Origin: Kaiparowitsia implicata GSE-PSE-MK54-09C
Lineage (GTDB): Bacteria; Cyanobacteriota; Cyanobacteriia; Elainellales; Elainellaceae
Reading direction: 5' to 3'
Assembly (NCBI GenBank): GCA_019359435.1
Contig: JAHHHI010000083.1
Coordinates: forward strand, 16,047-80,046
Length of the DNA stretch: 64,000 nucleotides
Under the pieces are notes generated by a model. That model searched no databases. It had not been told where the DNA came from and worked only from the letters and a program-made list of their open reading frames with translations. Shown here piece after piece: positions 9,141 through 17,212 of this stretch. The stretch's first letter is position 1, and the number at the start of each line of letters is the position of its first letter. The translations under genes and the position numbers were made by a program.

Positions 9141-9243
9141 GGCGATCGCCCAATGCAACCTGCTGAACTTGCCTGATTTCAAGGAAGATTGGGCTAACTA
9201 GAGCAGCTTAAATTTGATAACGGGTAATGTCTACTCTATTTAG
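9141..9243 (+). repeat. ~100-bp interspersed repeat, copy 2
   Basis: Direct-orientation relative of 6813-6914, lacking the second 45-bp unit. It lies just after the 82-residue gene and covers the 3' end of the dead toxin gene. Confidence 0.7.
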
Positions 9244-9582
9244 TCAGCCTGATGACTTTCAATAATTTGGCAAATGGTTCTATCTGAAATGTCGCCTTGA
9301 TCAGACTTAGAGTAGATAGTTACCAGAATTATCTTGACTTTGGTCTTGAGGTAGTAGATGACCCGGTAGCCGCCGCTTTTACCCCGTTGGGCATCGGTGT
9401 TTCTAAGCCGTACCTTAAGCAATGCCCGAGATTTAGTCGCCGGGGCAATCTCCAGCCTGTAGTTGAGCTAGCAGAGGCTCTAGGTCTGAGCGAATGTGGC
9501 GATAGCGCTTGGCCAAGGCGCGGAGGTTGCGCTTGAAGTCTGACGAAACCTCAAGCGCAATGAGTGGAGACTCACTCGGCAT
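9240..9582 (-). pseudogene. RelE/ParE-type toxin, inactivated
   Basis: The ATG at 9582 overlaps the antitoxin stop. The frame reads 'MPSESPLIALEVSSDFKRNLRALAKRYRHIRSDLEPLLAQLQAGDCPGD', then hits TAA where family members have Gln (CAA), and a further 1-base shift is needed to reach 'LKVRLRNTDAQRGKSGGYRVIYYLKT...IILVTIYSKSD'. That second part is the diagnostic C-terminal half of RelE/ParE-family ribosome-dependent or gyrase toxins (GKSGGYR-IYY, LVTIYSKSD). The nonsense codon plus frameshift mean no toxin is made. Confidence 0.8.
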
Positions 9583-9787
9583 CAATGCCGTCCCACAGAT
9601 CGGAGAGGGGAATGGTTTGGCCGGTCATGGCTTCGTGCCAGCCCTGGCGAAAGCTTTCTTCGGCGCTTTTGAGGGTGACGCTTTCGCGAAAGAGCCGCAC
9701 AATTTGCAACAGGTTGGGCAGGTACTCGGGAGGCGTTTGCTCAATCTCTTGTATTACGGCGTCGAGCACAACGTTGGTTGAAGCCAT
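9572..9787 (-). CDS. Antitoxin of RelE/ParE-type pair
   Basis: 71 residues from 'MASTNVVLDAVIQEIEQTP' (a start at 9820 would add 11 residues lacking family resemblance). Mostly helical, ending 'GWHEAMTGQTIPLSDLWDGIDAE'; this tail is typical of cyanobacterial antitoxins whose stop overlaps the toxin start, as here. The toxin partner is broken, so this intact antitoxin is an orphan. No HTH or ribbon-helix-helix motif is obvious; DNA binding is uncertain. Confidence 0.7.
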   Translation of the reverse strand: MASTNVVLDAVIQEIEQTPPEYLPNLLQIVRLFRESVTLKSAEESFRQGWHEAMTGQTIPLSDLWDGIDAE

Positions 9788-9856
9788 GGGGTTACCTGCG
9801 GTCATGGGGTTTGGGCGCACTACTCTCTTTAGTGTAGCCCTAGCGAAGGATCTCTC

Positions 9857-10213
9857 TCAGGCTGGTTGCTTTTGGCGGTTATAGAGCACAATGCCTTCGG
9901 TGAGCACCTGGTGGGCAAAGCTGCCGGGCACCTGTTGCCACTCTTTGATTGTCTGGGCTGAGCGAACGACAACATCAATGGGTTCGGCGTAGTCTTGGGC
10001 TAGCATTTTGATGATGGGCGCACTGCGCTGGCCCAGCGGGGCGCGGGTTTTTGTGACGATGAGGAGGGTTAGGTCGCTGTGGGGGTGGGCTTCGCCACGG
10101 GCATAGCTGCCAAAGAGAATAATTTCCTCTGGGTTGAAGCGATCGGCGATGCGTTCACGAAGTGTCTCAGAATGAAAATCGGCGATTTTCTGAATGGTGG
10201 CTTGGGAGGGCAT
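9857..10213 (-). CDS. MNT-type nucleotidyltransferase domain protein, degenerate active site
   Basis: 118 residues with the minimal nucleotidyltransferase fold: 'IILFGSYARGEAHPHSDLTLLIV' at ~31-53, then 'PIDVVVRSAQTI'. The family motif is GS-x(9-10)-DxD; here G35-S36 and D47 are present but the second metal-binding Asp is Thr49 (SDLT rather than SDxD). MntA-type members are antitoxins of HEPN toxins (AMPylate or inhibit HepT). No HEPN gene is adjacent. It is therefore either a catalytically impaired relic or a binding-only protein. Confidence 0.75.
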   Translation of the reverse strand: MPSQATIQKIADFHSETLRERIADRFNPEEIILFGSYARGEAHPHSDLTLLIVTKTRAPLGQRSAPIIKMLAQDYAEPIDVVVRSAQTIKEWQQVPGSFAHQVLTEGIVLYNRQKQPA

Positions 10214-10316
10214 CAGAATGTATCCAATATCTCTAGCTTCAAAAGAGGGTTCCCTGGATCACCTCTGGCTCCAATAACTTGGGTGGCCAAAACAGACCAA
10301 GTACAACCCAAGTGTT

Positions 10317-11051
10317 TTATGGGAACACCGTGCCCATAAAACACAACGTGTCTTTTTTGTGACTACAGATCTCGTCAAAAAATTTACGGCGAACATTCTG
10401 AGCAGCCTGTTCTTCATTGCCTAGACGAGCTACTTCATTCAACCAAAGTACCCCCAGTTCCCAGTCTTCAATCATAGCATTATGAGGTTTGTGGCTGTCT
10501 TCGCACTCAAACACATAACTGAATTTATAAGGTATTTTTCGGAGTGGCTTCTGCACTGGACCAAAGAGTGTTAGTTGGTCAAAGAGTGACTGCCATTCGG
10601 GTTTCCAGTCTGGCTCAGCAGGCTCAATTTTGAGATCTAGAACTCTAGTAGGTCGAACAATTCCAAGAGAAGTAAGATCTAAATCATGCAGTTCCTTGAG
10701 CTGCTTCACTGTGCTAAGAGGCATTCGGTCGATAATTTGACGCCGATCTCGCCATCCGTTCTTGGTCGACAAGGGTTCGCCCAGCACACGGAGAGAATCT
10801 AAATCAGGCTTTCTACTTTCCTTTCGCCGATCATTTCCCTGACCTCGTGGCAATAAATTTACTTCTACCCACTGGTACTTACGAAACTGCTGATTTCTAG
10901 GTCTATAGCGATAATCAATTGGGTAAAGCCTCACCCGTTCATAATTTTCAGTAATGCCAGCAGTACAAACCAATTCTTGATATCCCTGTGATGGATGAGG
11001 ATAAGTCATCACAGTGATGAGAACTTTAGTTTTCGCTGAATGAGCGTTCAT
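10317..11051 (-). CDS. Unknown 244-residue partner of DUF488 protein
   Basis: Start codon overlaps the stop of the upstream DUF488 gene (ATGA), so the two are translationally coupled. N-terminal half: 'KVLITVMTYPHPSQGYQELVCTAGI', 'YERVRLYPIDYRYRPRNQQFRKYQWVEVNL', rich in basic and aromatic residues, then 'DRRKESRKPDLDSLRVLGEPL'. C-terminal half contains 'PYKFSYVFECED', 'EDWELGVLWLNEVARLG' and ends 'FFDEICSHKKDTLCFMGTVFP'. No recognised catalytic motif, signal or membrane segment. The charged, aromatic N-terminal part could bind nucleic acid, which is inference only. AT-rich like its partner. Confidence 0.75.
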   Translation of the reverse strand: MNAHSAKTKVLITVMTYPHPSQGYQELVCTAGITENYERVRLYPIDYRYRPRNQQFRKYQWVEVNLLPRGQGNDRRKESRKPDLDSLRVLGEPLSTKNGWRDRRQIIDRMPLSTVKQLKELHDLDLTSLGIVRPTRVLDLKIEPAEPDWKPEWQSLFDQLTLFGPVQKPLRKIPYKFSYVFECEDSHKPHNAMIEDWELGVLWLNEVARLGNEEQAAQNVRRKFFDEICSHKKDTLCFMGTVFP

Positions 11052-11920
11052 GACTCATACCCGAGATGCTGAATGGGTAAATTCAGCACGCCAGTGAGGT
11101 GATAGGCTAAAACATTACGGTGGCAATATTGTGGGTTTGCTTCCATGCAGACCAAAACACTGGGTTTTGATTGCAGAAGCAATTGAACAGCTTCTAGATC
11201 TTCACCTCGATTGGGCAAGTCTTCACGATAGTTCTCAAAAAGTGATGTGTAGCTTTCGGTTGAGTGTAAATCCGTCCTAGCAGCGCTGGAAATTCCCAAT
11301 CCAGGAAAATGCTGATAATCAATGTCGAGGGAACTACAAATCTTCTGTAGAGTACTTTTGTGAAAGCCGTAGCGGCGAGAAACTGGGTTACGGCGAACAT
11401 CAATAAATCGGCGAATGCCTGACCGCATCAGTAGATTCAAAAACTCATCAACAGTTTTGCCCTCATAGCCAGCGGTGTAGATGGCTAAATCAGCTGTAGG
11501 ACGCTCTATGTTTCGTCTACCAGGCAAGTCGCTATTGACGGTAAACCAGGGGTATTTTGCATAAACTGCGTCAATTAAGGCTGCCCCAGACAGTTGGCCG
11601 TACTGCTGAGTAATACTTGTAACATCTTGAATAATCGACTTTGGTAGATTATTCTGCTGCCCATGTCCATAGGATGTTAAGTGCCAGCTACTTTGACCTG
11701 TCTTTTCTACAAGCCCATTGCGCACTAAGGCATCAGTTTCTCGATTGAGCGTAAAGGAAAAAGGACCGTATCGGTAAGGAATAAATTGGTAAAAGGTCTT
11801 GCCCCCATGGGAAGGAGTCTCTTGACCAAGCAAAAAAGCCCACTTCATGATTTGCAGAGTGGAGGCTTCCCCCCCCACTTGCTGGAGTATGGCTAATAAT
11901 GCTTGTTGCCGATGGAGCAC
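11048..11920 (-). CDS. Panacea/DUF4065-like domain fused to DUF488 domain
   Basis: 290 residues. Residues ~1-85 resemble the Panacea/SocA (DUF4065) antitoxin fold: 'ASTLQIMKWAFLLGQE', 'FYQFIPYRYGPFSFTLNRETDALVRNGLVEK', a winged-helix-like YGP...L...GLV pattern. Residues ~145-290 are a DUF488 domain: YTAGYEG (148-154), DVRRNPVSRRYGF (174-186), HFPGLGI, and the Cys258-ME...CHR268 motif that in this family may form a metal or catalytic site. First gene of a two-gene operon, 93 bp behind the XRE gene on the same strand. Function unknown; the domain mix suggests a stress, defence or toxin-antitoxin role. Confidence 0.75.
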   Translation of the reverse strand: MLHRQQALLAILQQVGGEASTLQIMKWAFLLGQETPSHGGKTFYQFIPYRYGPFSFTLNRETDALVRNGLVEKTGQSSWHLTSYGHGQQNNLPKSIIQDVTSITQQYGQLSGAALIDAVYAKYPWFTVNSDLPGRRNIERPTADLAIYTAGYEGKTVDEFLNLLMRSGIRRFIDVRRNPVSRRYGFHKSTLQKICSSLDIDYQHFPGLGISSAARTDLHSTESYTSLFENYREDLPNRGEDLEAVQLLLQSKPSVLVCMEANPQYCHRNVLAYHLTGVLNLPIQHLGYES

Positions 11921-12013
11921 CTTCGATCCTTCTTAGTTCATTTGTATTGTATTCTCAACTGCACGCAAGCAACTAGGCCAACTAAAAACCTAAGGTTCAG
12001 CACTACTACTAGT

Positions 12014-12262
12014 CTAATCATCACTCTTCAGCACTTCGCCTAAATAAAGCTGTACAAACTCTTCAGCAGCCGCGTGACTTAGGGATTTTAGCGCTTTAAC
12101 GATATCTAACAACGTCTCAGCTGTTGGATCTCGCATCTCGTGAACCCACCGATAGACGTTGGTACGCTCTACGCCCAGTGTCTTGGCGAGGCTGTATTGG
12201 CTGACGTTGTACTTCTCTAAAACGTGCTTGAGCACCTGACCTGCTTTACCCATGAGCTTCAT
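12014..12262 (-). CDS. XRE-type helix-turn-helix regulator, cassette 2
   Basis: 82 residues beginning 'MKLMGKAGQVLKHVLEKY'. HTH 'VSQYSLAKTLGVERTNVYRWVHEMRDPTAET' followed by 'LDIVKALKSL' and 'AAEEFVQLYLGEVLK', matching the cassette-1 regulator segment by segment. The predicted recognition helix differs (ERTNVYRWVHEM against KRSAVYKWFHEE), so the two may read different operators. Divergent from the 82-residue gene at 12376 with a 113-bp gap, and followed on its own strand by the DUF488 operon, which it may repress. Confidence 0.8.
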   Translation of the reverse strand: MKLMGKAGQVLKHVLEKYNVSQYSLAKTLGVERTNVYRWVHEMRDPTAETLLDIVKALKSLSHAAAEEFVQLYLGEVLKSDD

Positions 12263-12375
12263 GGTGTCAGAGGTTCAGGACTTAGTAAACGAATGCCTAA
12301 TAGTTGACGAATACCTAGTGGATGACTATAGTTATTTCTATTCCTAATGGTTCACGCATTTCAGAGGTACTCGTC
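12263..12375. promoter_or_regulatory. Divergent control region of cassette 2
   Basis: 113 bp between the XRE gene and the 82-residue gene. Contains related short words ACGAATGCCTAATAG, ACGAATACCTAGTGG and TTCCTAATGG (12291-12347), a repeated CCTARTRG-like unit that could be an operator for the XRE protein. No equivalent spacing exists in cassette 1, where the gap is only 29 bp from the longer start. Operator role is inference. Confidence 0.4.
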
Positions 12376-12624
12376 ATGCCGCGCGCATTTATCCCTTCAG
12401 CCCTGGCTGATCCCGCATTCCACGTCACCATCGAACCTGCCGTCAAGCCGGGACAGGAAGTGATTCGCATCTTGGTGATTGGCAGCGTCCACGGTGTAGA
12501 GCGCATCGTCCACGAACTCTACCGCCTTGGCTTTGCCGAAGTGCCTGAATGGAGCAAGCCCCTGCCCACTGGGCGCATCAACGAAATCATGCGGGTGCTG
12601 ACTCGTTATGTCGTGGTGAAGTAG
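12376..12624 (+). CDS. 82-residue protein of unknown function, cassette 2
   Basis: Same length as the cassette-1 copy with only five substitutions (positions 3, 9, 15, 23, 63). The ATG at 12376 is chosen because both copies align from there, although the frame is open back to 12322. No recognised domain. The near identity, also downstream of the stop codon, points to recent duplication or gene conversion of this gene but not of its divergent regulator. Confidence 0.75.
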   Translation: MPRAFIPSALADPAFHVTIEPAVKPGQEVIRILVIGSVHGVERIVHELYRLGFAEVPEWSKPLPTGRINEIMRVLTRYVVVK

Positions 12625-12712
12625 TGAACTATAGCCGTGCTAGCCCCGTCTTGGGGGCGATGGTGCTCGTCTGGGGGCGATCGCCCCCACCTATCTAAAT
12701 CTCACTCATGAC

Positions 12713-15472
12713 TTACAGAACATAGGCAACGGTGACACCCGTGCCGCCGTCAGCTTTTTCCGCCGGTTCAAACCGCTCAATTTGAGGATGCTGCTTGAGA
12801 AATTCATGGACGCCCTGGCGTAGTTTGCCCGTGCCATGGCCGTGGATGATCCACAGTGGCCCCATATCTGCACTGGCGATCGCCCGATCCAGCACAATCT
12901 CGGCATCAGCGACGCGGCTACCGCGCAGATCCACCGTATTGCGGCTAGTGCGCACAGTGGGCACCGTGGGGGGCGCAGGGGGGGCAATTACAGGCTGCGG
13001 GTCAGGCTTTCGGGTTTCTTTGACGGGCTCTCTTTTCGGCGGCAACTCGGCTTTTTCGCCCTGCAATGACTCCACATCGGCCAGAGCGACCGACATTTTC
13101 ATGATCCCGAAGCGCACCATCAACTCACCGTTGGCGTCGGCCTGGGTTAGGACTTCGGCAGTCTGCCCCAAGCGGGGAATGCGGACGCGATCGCCCGCCT
13201 GAGGCCGAAACCCCGGCTTAGGCTTGGGGGGCTGTTGCTGGGAGGGCAGGCGGCGAGCGGCAATCTGCTCCACCGATTCGGTTGCCTGCTGGGCCTCTTG
13301 GGCTGAGGTGTTGCCGCGCTGCAAGCGGCGAATCACCCCCGCGATTTCTCCCTTGGCTTGGGCGATCGCCCGCTGCACTTCGAGTTCTTGCTGCTGCTTT
13401 AGCTCGCGCTCCTTATGCGCCAGCAGCTCGGCGCGGCGGGCAATTTCGCGGTGAAGCTGCTCTGTTTGGCGTAGGAGGTCTGCCGCCGCCGCATTTTTTT
13501 CTTCTTGTTGACGGCGCTGCTGCTCTAGGCCCGCAATCACCTGGTTTACATCTTGTGTGGCGCCCACGCCCAGGGTTTGCTGCGCCGCCTGCACAATGGC
13601 CGCGTCTAGCCCCAGCCGCTGGGCAATGGTCAGCGCGTTAGAACGCCCCGGAATGCCCCACAGCAGCCGATAGGTCGGAGCCAACTGCACATCGTCGAAC
13701 TCTACGGAGGCGTTTTCGAATCGTGCGTCGTCATATTTCAGCGCCTTTAGCTCGCCAAAGTGGGTGGTAGCGACCGTCAGCAGGGCGTGGTCTGCCAGAT
13801 GGCGCAGCAGGGCGATCGCCAGCGCACTCCCCTCGGTGGGGTCTGTGCCTGCGCCCACTTCATCCAGCAGCACTAGCGCAGGAGAGAGGGCAGGGGACGC
13901 CGCCGGAACCCGATTGGGATGATCCACGTTGAGCGTCTGTGTCTCTTCCTTCTCTGAGGCCTCAGACGCTAAGGACTCAATCAGGGCAGACGGTTCACTA
14001 CTGTCTACATCGGTAGGAGGGATGGACGTGAACCCTTTTGCGAACGCTGTAGAAGACTCTGACGCCTCAGTTGAGTCCCGCGTGACGGCTGGGGAAGACG
14101 CCGCTGCCGAAACCGCCAGCGCCTCCAAAATTCGCCCAATGCGGCGAATATGGCCTGAAAAGGTGGAGAGGCTTTGCTGCAAGGACTGCTCATCTCCAAT
14201 ATCGGCGAGCACCTGCTCAAACCACGGCAGTTCCACGGGCTCGCGGGCGGGGACAAAGAGCCCTGCCTTAGCCATGAGGGCTGCTAGCCCCAAGGTTTTG
14301 AGGGTGACGGTTTTGCCGCCTGTGTTGGGGCCGGTGATAGCCACCACCCGCAGATGCGGCTGGATCACCAAATCGATGGGCACCACGGCTGTGCCCTGTT
14401 CATGTTGCTGCTGCCACACCAGCAGGGGATGGCGCAATTGGCGCAGCACAATAGGCTCTGAGTTGGTCTTTGAGGTGGGTGTTGCAGGGTGGGCCGTGGC
14501 ATTCGAGCTGTCTGGGGCGAAGGGCACAAACCGGGGTGGATTGGCCCCCAGCCACAGGGAGTAGCGGGCGCGAGCGGTGGCGAGATCAATCAAGGTGGCG
14601 ATCGCCAATAGCTCTTCCAAATCTTCTTGCACTGCCGCCACCTGCTCTGACAGCGCCCGACGCACCGCTTCTTCTTCGGCCTGTTCTTGCCGCAGCAACT
14701 GCCGCATTTGGTTGCCCAGGCTGACGATGGCATGGGGTTCGACATACAGCGTGGCGCCGCTGGTAGACGCATCGTGCACCACGCCGGGGATGGCATCCTT
14801 TTGCGGGGCTTTGACAGGCAGCACAAAGCGATCGCCCCGCTGAGTAATCAGCGACTCTTGCAGGGCATTGGCCTGCCGCTGCATAATGCCATTCAGAATT
14901 TGATAGATGCGATCGCGCTGGTGTTTGAGCTGCTCTCGAATGCCCGCCAGTTTAACGCTGGCGCGGTCTGCAACTTGTGCCCGTTCGTCGATGCAGCGGT
15001 GAATCTCTTGCTCGAGGTCGGGATAGGTGCGCAGGGGCGACACGAGCGCCTGCAGGGTCGGCACCGGGTCTTGATTGTCGATGGTGCGACGAAGCTGACG
15101 GACGCCCGCTAACGTGGTGGCGATCGCCAATAGCTCTTCTCCCCGCAGCACCCCCTGCAGGCCCGCCCGTTCCACGGCATCCCCAATGTCGTGAATGCCG
15201 TCAAACGTGAGCCCACCAGGCAGGGTGGTCTCTAACAGATACGCTTCGGTGGTTTGAGCCAGCAGTGCTGCACTGTCTGTGGGGCAAGTGGGCAGCAGCA
15301 AAGACCGGGCGGCGATCGCCCCCAGCTTGGTCGCGGCAAAGGTTGCCACCTGCTGACACAGGCGCGGCCATTCCAGTAAGTTCAGTGTTTCTTGTTGGAT
15401 GGGGGAGAGGTCTGTCAAGGTCTGGCGTTGGGGAATGAAGAGAGCGGGAATGCCGCCGGAGTATCTTCCCAT
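12713..15472 (-). CDS. mutS2: MutS2 family ATPase/endonuclease
   Basis: 919 residues. N-terminal core 'QQETLNLLEWPRLCQQVATFA', MutS-type ATPase with Walker A GPNTGGKT (~380-387), Walker B 'LVLLDEVGAGTDPTEGSALA' (~530), then a long Gln/Glu-rich coiled coil, a KOW-like 'QAGDRVRIPRLGQTAEV' segment and a C-terminal Smr nuclease domain with 'VDLRGSRVADAEI' and 'IIHGHGTGKLR'. Family members bind branched DNA or collided ribosomes. A ~80-residue Ser/Ala/Glu-rich stretch (~449-527) is inserted just before Walker B, making the protein about 100 residues longer than usual. The start could be any of several codons. Confidence 0.9.
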   Translation of the reverse strand: MGRYSGGIPALFIPQRQTLTDLSPIQQETLNLLEWPRLCQQVATFAATKLGAIAARSLLLPTCPTDSAALLAQTTEAYLLETTLPGGLTFDGIHDIGDAVERAGLQGVLRGEELLAIATTLAGVRQLRRTIDNQDPVPTLQALVSPLRTYPDLEQEIHRCIDERAQVADRASVKLAGIREQLKHQRDRIYQILNGIMQRQANALQESLITQRGDRFVLPVKAPQKDAIPGVVHDASTSGATLYVEPHAIVSLGNQMRQLLRQEQAEEEAVRRALSEQVAAVQEDLEELLAIATLIDLATARARYSLWLGANPPRFVPFAPDSSNATAHPATPTSKTNSEPIVLRQLRHPLLVWQQQHEQGTAVVPIDLVIQPHLRVVAITGPNTGGKTVTLKTLGLAALMAKAGLFVPAREPVELPWFEQVLADIGDEQSLQQSLSTFSGHIRRIGRILEALAVSAAASSPAVTRDSTEASESSTAFAKGFTSIPPTDVDSSEPSALIESLASEASEKEETQTLNVDHPNRVPAASPALSPALVLLDEVGAGTDPTEGSALAIALLRHLADHALLTVATTHFGELKALKYDDARFENASVEFDDVQLAPTYRLLWGIPGRSNALTIAQRLGLDAAIVQAAQQTLGVGATQDVNQVIAGLEQQRRQQEEKNAAAADLLRQTEQLHREIARRAELLAHKERELKQQQELEVQRAIAQAKGEIAGVIRRLQRGNTSAQEAQQATESVEQIAARRLPSQQQPPKPKPGFRPQAGDRVRIPRLGQTAEVLTQADANGELMVRFGIMKMSVALADVESLQGEKAELPPKREPVKETRKPDPQPVIAPPAPPTVPTVRTSRNTVDLRGSRVADAEIVLDRAIASADMGPLWIIHGHGTGKLRQGVHEFLKQHPQIERFEPAEKADGGTGVTVAYVL

Positions 15473-15941
15473 TATTGCGCGGGATCTTTCAGATGCTCTA
15501 CCTCCTCAGCCGGATCGGTGACTCGGGGGCTTTCCTGTCCATGGACGTTCTGTCTATGGACGTTCGGTTAGAGTGCTCCAACACAATAAGCATCCAGCGT
15601 AAAAGCCCATCGTCAGAGAGGCTTCGCGTCGCTCAACCTGACATGGCGTGTCATTCCGATCGAAAGGAGGACTCTCAACTGGATAACTCTGGATAACTAT
15701 TTTCTTGGAACACTCTTAGTTCACCTGACGGCCTGTTCGTGCTCCCCGGTGGAAACAAGGCATCCCGCACTGGCAGGTGCGCTTGCGATAGATTAAAAGC
15801 AATGCTCTAGATGCGTTGTGGAGTCCACTCGCGGTTGCGGGCAGCGCGGTCGGCAGGTTCACCCCTGGGGAAAATAGCGCCACGCAATTATCTTGATTCA
15901 GGTTGTCTGAGGAATACTCTATCTTCGGTTGTCTTTCCACC
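15473..15941. other. Intergenic, no supported gene
   Basis: Contains a near-direct repeat (GGACGTTC...TGTCTATGGACGTTCGG, ~15543-15568). A 75-codon minus-strand frame at 15716-15943 has Cys-rich ends but matches nothing I know, so it is not called. Confidence 0.45.
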
Positions 15942-17111
15942 ATGCTTCATCGCCCTATTTATCTCGACTGTCATGCCACCACGCCCCTAGATGAGCGGGT
16001 GCTAGAAGCCATGCTGCCCTATTTTCGCGAGCAGTTTGGCAATCCTGCTAGCAGCGGTCATGCCTATGGCTGGGCAGCCGCAGCAGCCGTGACACAGGCT
16101 CGGGAGACCCTGGCAGCGGCGATCCATGCAGAGCCTGAAGAGATGATCTTTACCAGCGGTGCGACAGAATCTAACAATTTGGCGATTAAGGGAGTGGCAG
16201 AAGCCTACTTCAGCCAAGGCCGACACCTGATCACCCTAGCGACAGAGCACCGTGCGGTGCTTGATCCCTGTGCTTACCTAGAGTCTCTCGGGTTTGAGGT
16301 GACTTATCTGCCCGTGCAGGCTGATGGTCGGATCGATCTAGAGCAGCTCGAAGCGGCGATTCGCCCTGACACGATTTTGGTGTCGGTCATGGCGGCTAAC
16401 AACGAAATTGGGGTGCTGCACCCGCTGGCGGCGATCGGGGCACTCTGCCATCGACGGAACGTGCTGTTTCATACCGATGCGGCTCAGGCGATTGGCAAGG
16501 TGCCGCTGGATGTGCAGGCGATGCAGATTGATTTGCTGTCGCTGACGGCGCACAAAGTCTATGGCCCTAAGGGGATTGGCTCGCTGTATGTGCGGCGCAA
16601 GCAGCCTCGGGTGCAGTTGGCACCGCAGTTGCACGGGGGTGGGCAGGAGCGGGGGCTGCGCTCGGGCACGCTCTATCCGCCGCAGATTGTGGGGTTTGCC
16701 AAGGCGATAGAGTTGGCGATCGCCCATCAGGTGACTGAAAACCAGCGCATTGATACCTTGCGCGATCGCCTTTGGCAGGCGCTTCAGGCTATAGACGGCA
16801 TCCATCTCAACGGACACCCCACCCATCGGCTCGCGGGCAACCTCAATGTGCGGGTAGACGGTGTGGATGGGCAGGCGCTGTTGTTGGGGCTTCAGCCAGT
16901 GGTGGCGGTGTCGTCGGGGTCGGCCTGCAGCAGCACCACTACCGCGCCCTCCCATGTGCTGACGGCCCTCGGGCTATCTGCCCCGCAGGCCTATGCCTCG
17001 ATTCGGTTTGGACTGGGGCGCTTTACCACCGCAGCCGAGATTGACCAAGTGGCACAGCATGTCACCACAACGGTGCGTAGCTTGCGGCAGGCTGTGGGTC
17101 AAGCGGTTTAA
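15942..17111 (+). CDS. Cysteine desulfurase (NifS/IscS family)
   Basis: 389 residues from 'MLHRPIYLDCHATTPLDERV'; the ATG at 15904 region adds residues outside the family. Fold-type I PLP enzyme: 'TSGATESNNLAIKG', the PLP-binding Lys205 in 'SLTAHKVYGPKG', 'ERGLRSGT', and the catalytic loop Cys329 in 'VSSGSACSSTTTAPSHVL', which accepts sulfur as a persulfide from cysteine. Supplies sulfur for Fe-S clusters and thio-cofactors. The long loop before Cys resembles the IscS/NifS group rather than SufS. Single gene with no isc or nif genes around it. Confidence 0.9.
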   Translation: MLHRPIYLDCHATTPLDERVLEAMLPYFREQFGNPASSGHAYGWAAAAAVTQARETLAAAIHAEPEEMIFTSGATESNNLAIKGVAEAYFSQGRHLITLATEHRAVLDPCAYLESLGFEVTYLPVQADGRIDLEQLEAAIRPDTILVSVMAANNEIGVLHPLAAIGALCHRRNVLFHTDAAQAIGKVPLDVQAMQIDLLSLTAHKVYGPKGIGSLYVRRKQPRVQLAPQLHGGGQERGLRSGTLYPPQIVGFAKAIELAIAHQVTENQRIDTLRDRLWQALQAIDGIHLNGHPTHRLAGNLNVRVDGVDGQALLLGLQPVVAVSSGSACSSTTTAPSHVLTALGLSAPQAYASIRFGLGRFTTAAEIDQVAQHVTTTVRSLRQAVGQAV

Positions 17112-17212
17112 TCTTGGCTCGTGTTGGGACAGTTGGGGAGCTGATCCCGAGCTTGCTGATCCCAAACTCAGGGTGGCTGAATTGAGTATGCATCTGAAGG
17201 AGAACTAGGGGA

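Noticed and set aside
15716..15943. 75-codon minus-strand frame with Cys-rich ends
   Set aside because: No family match, no ribosome-binding site, and it overlaps the 5' leader of the desulfurase gene.
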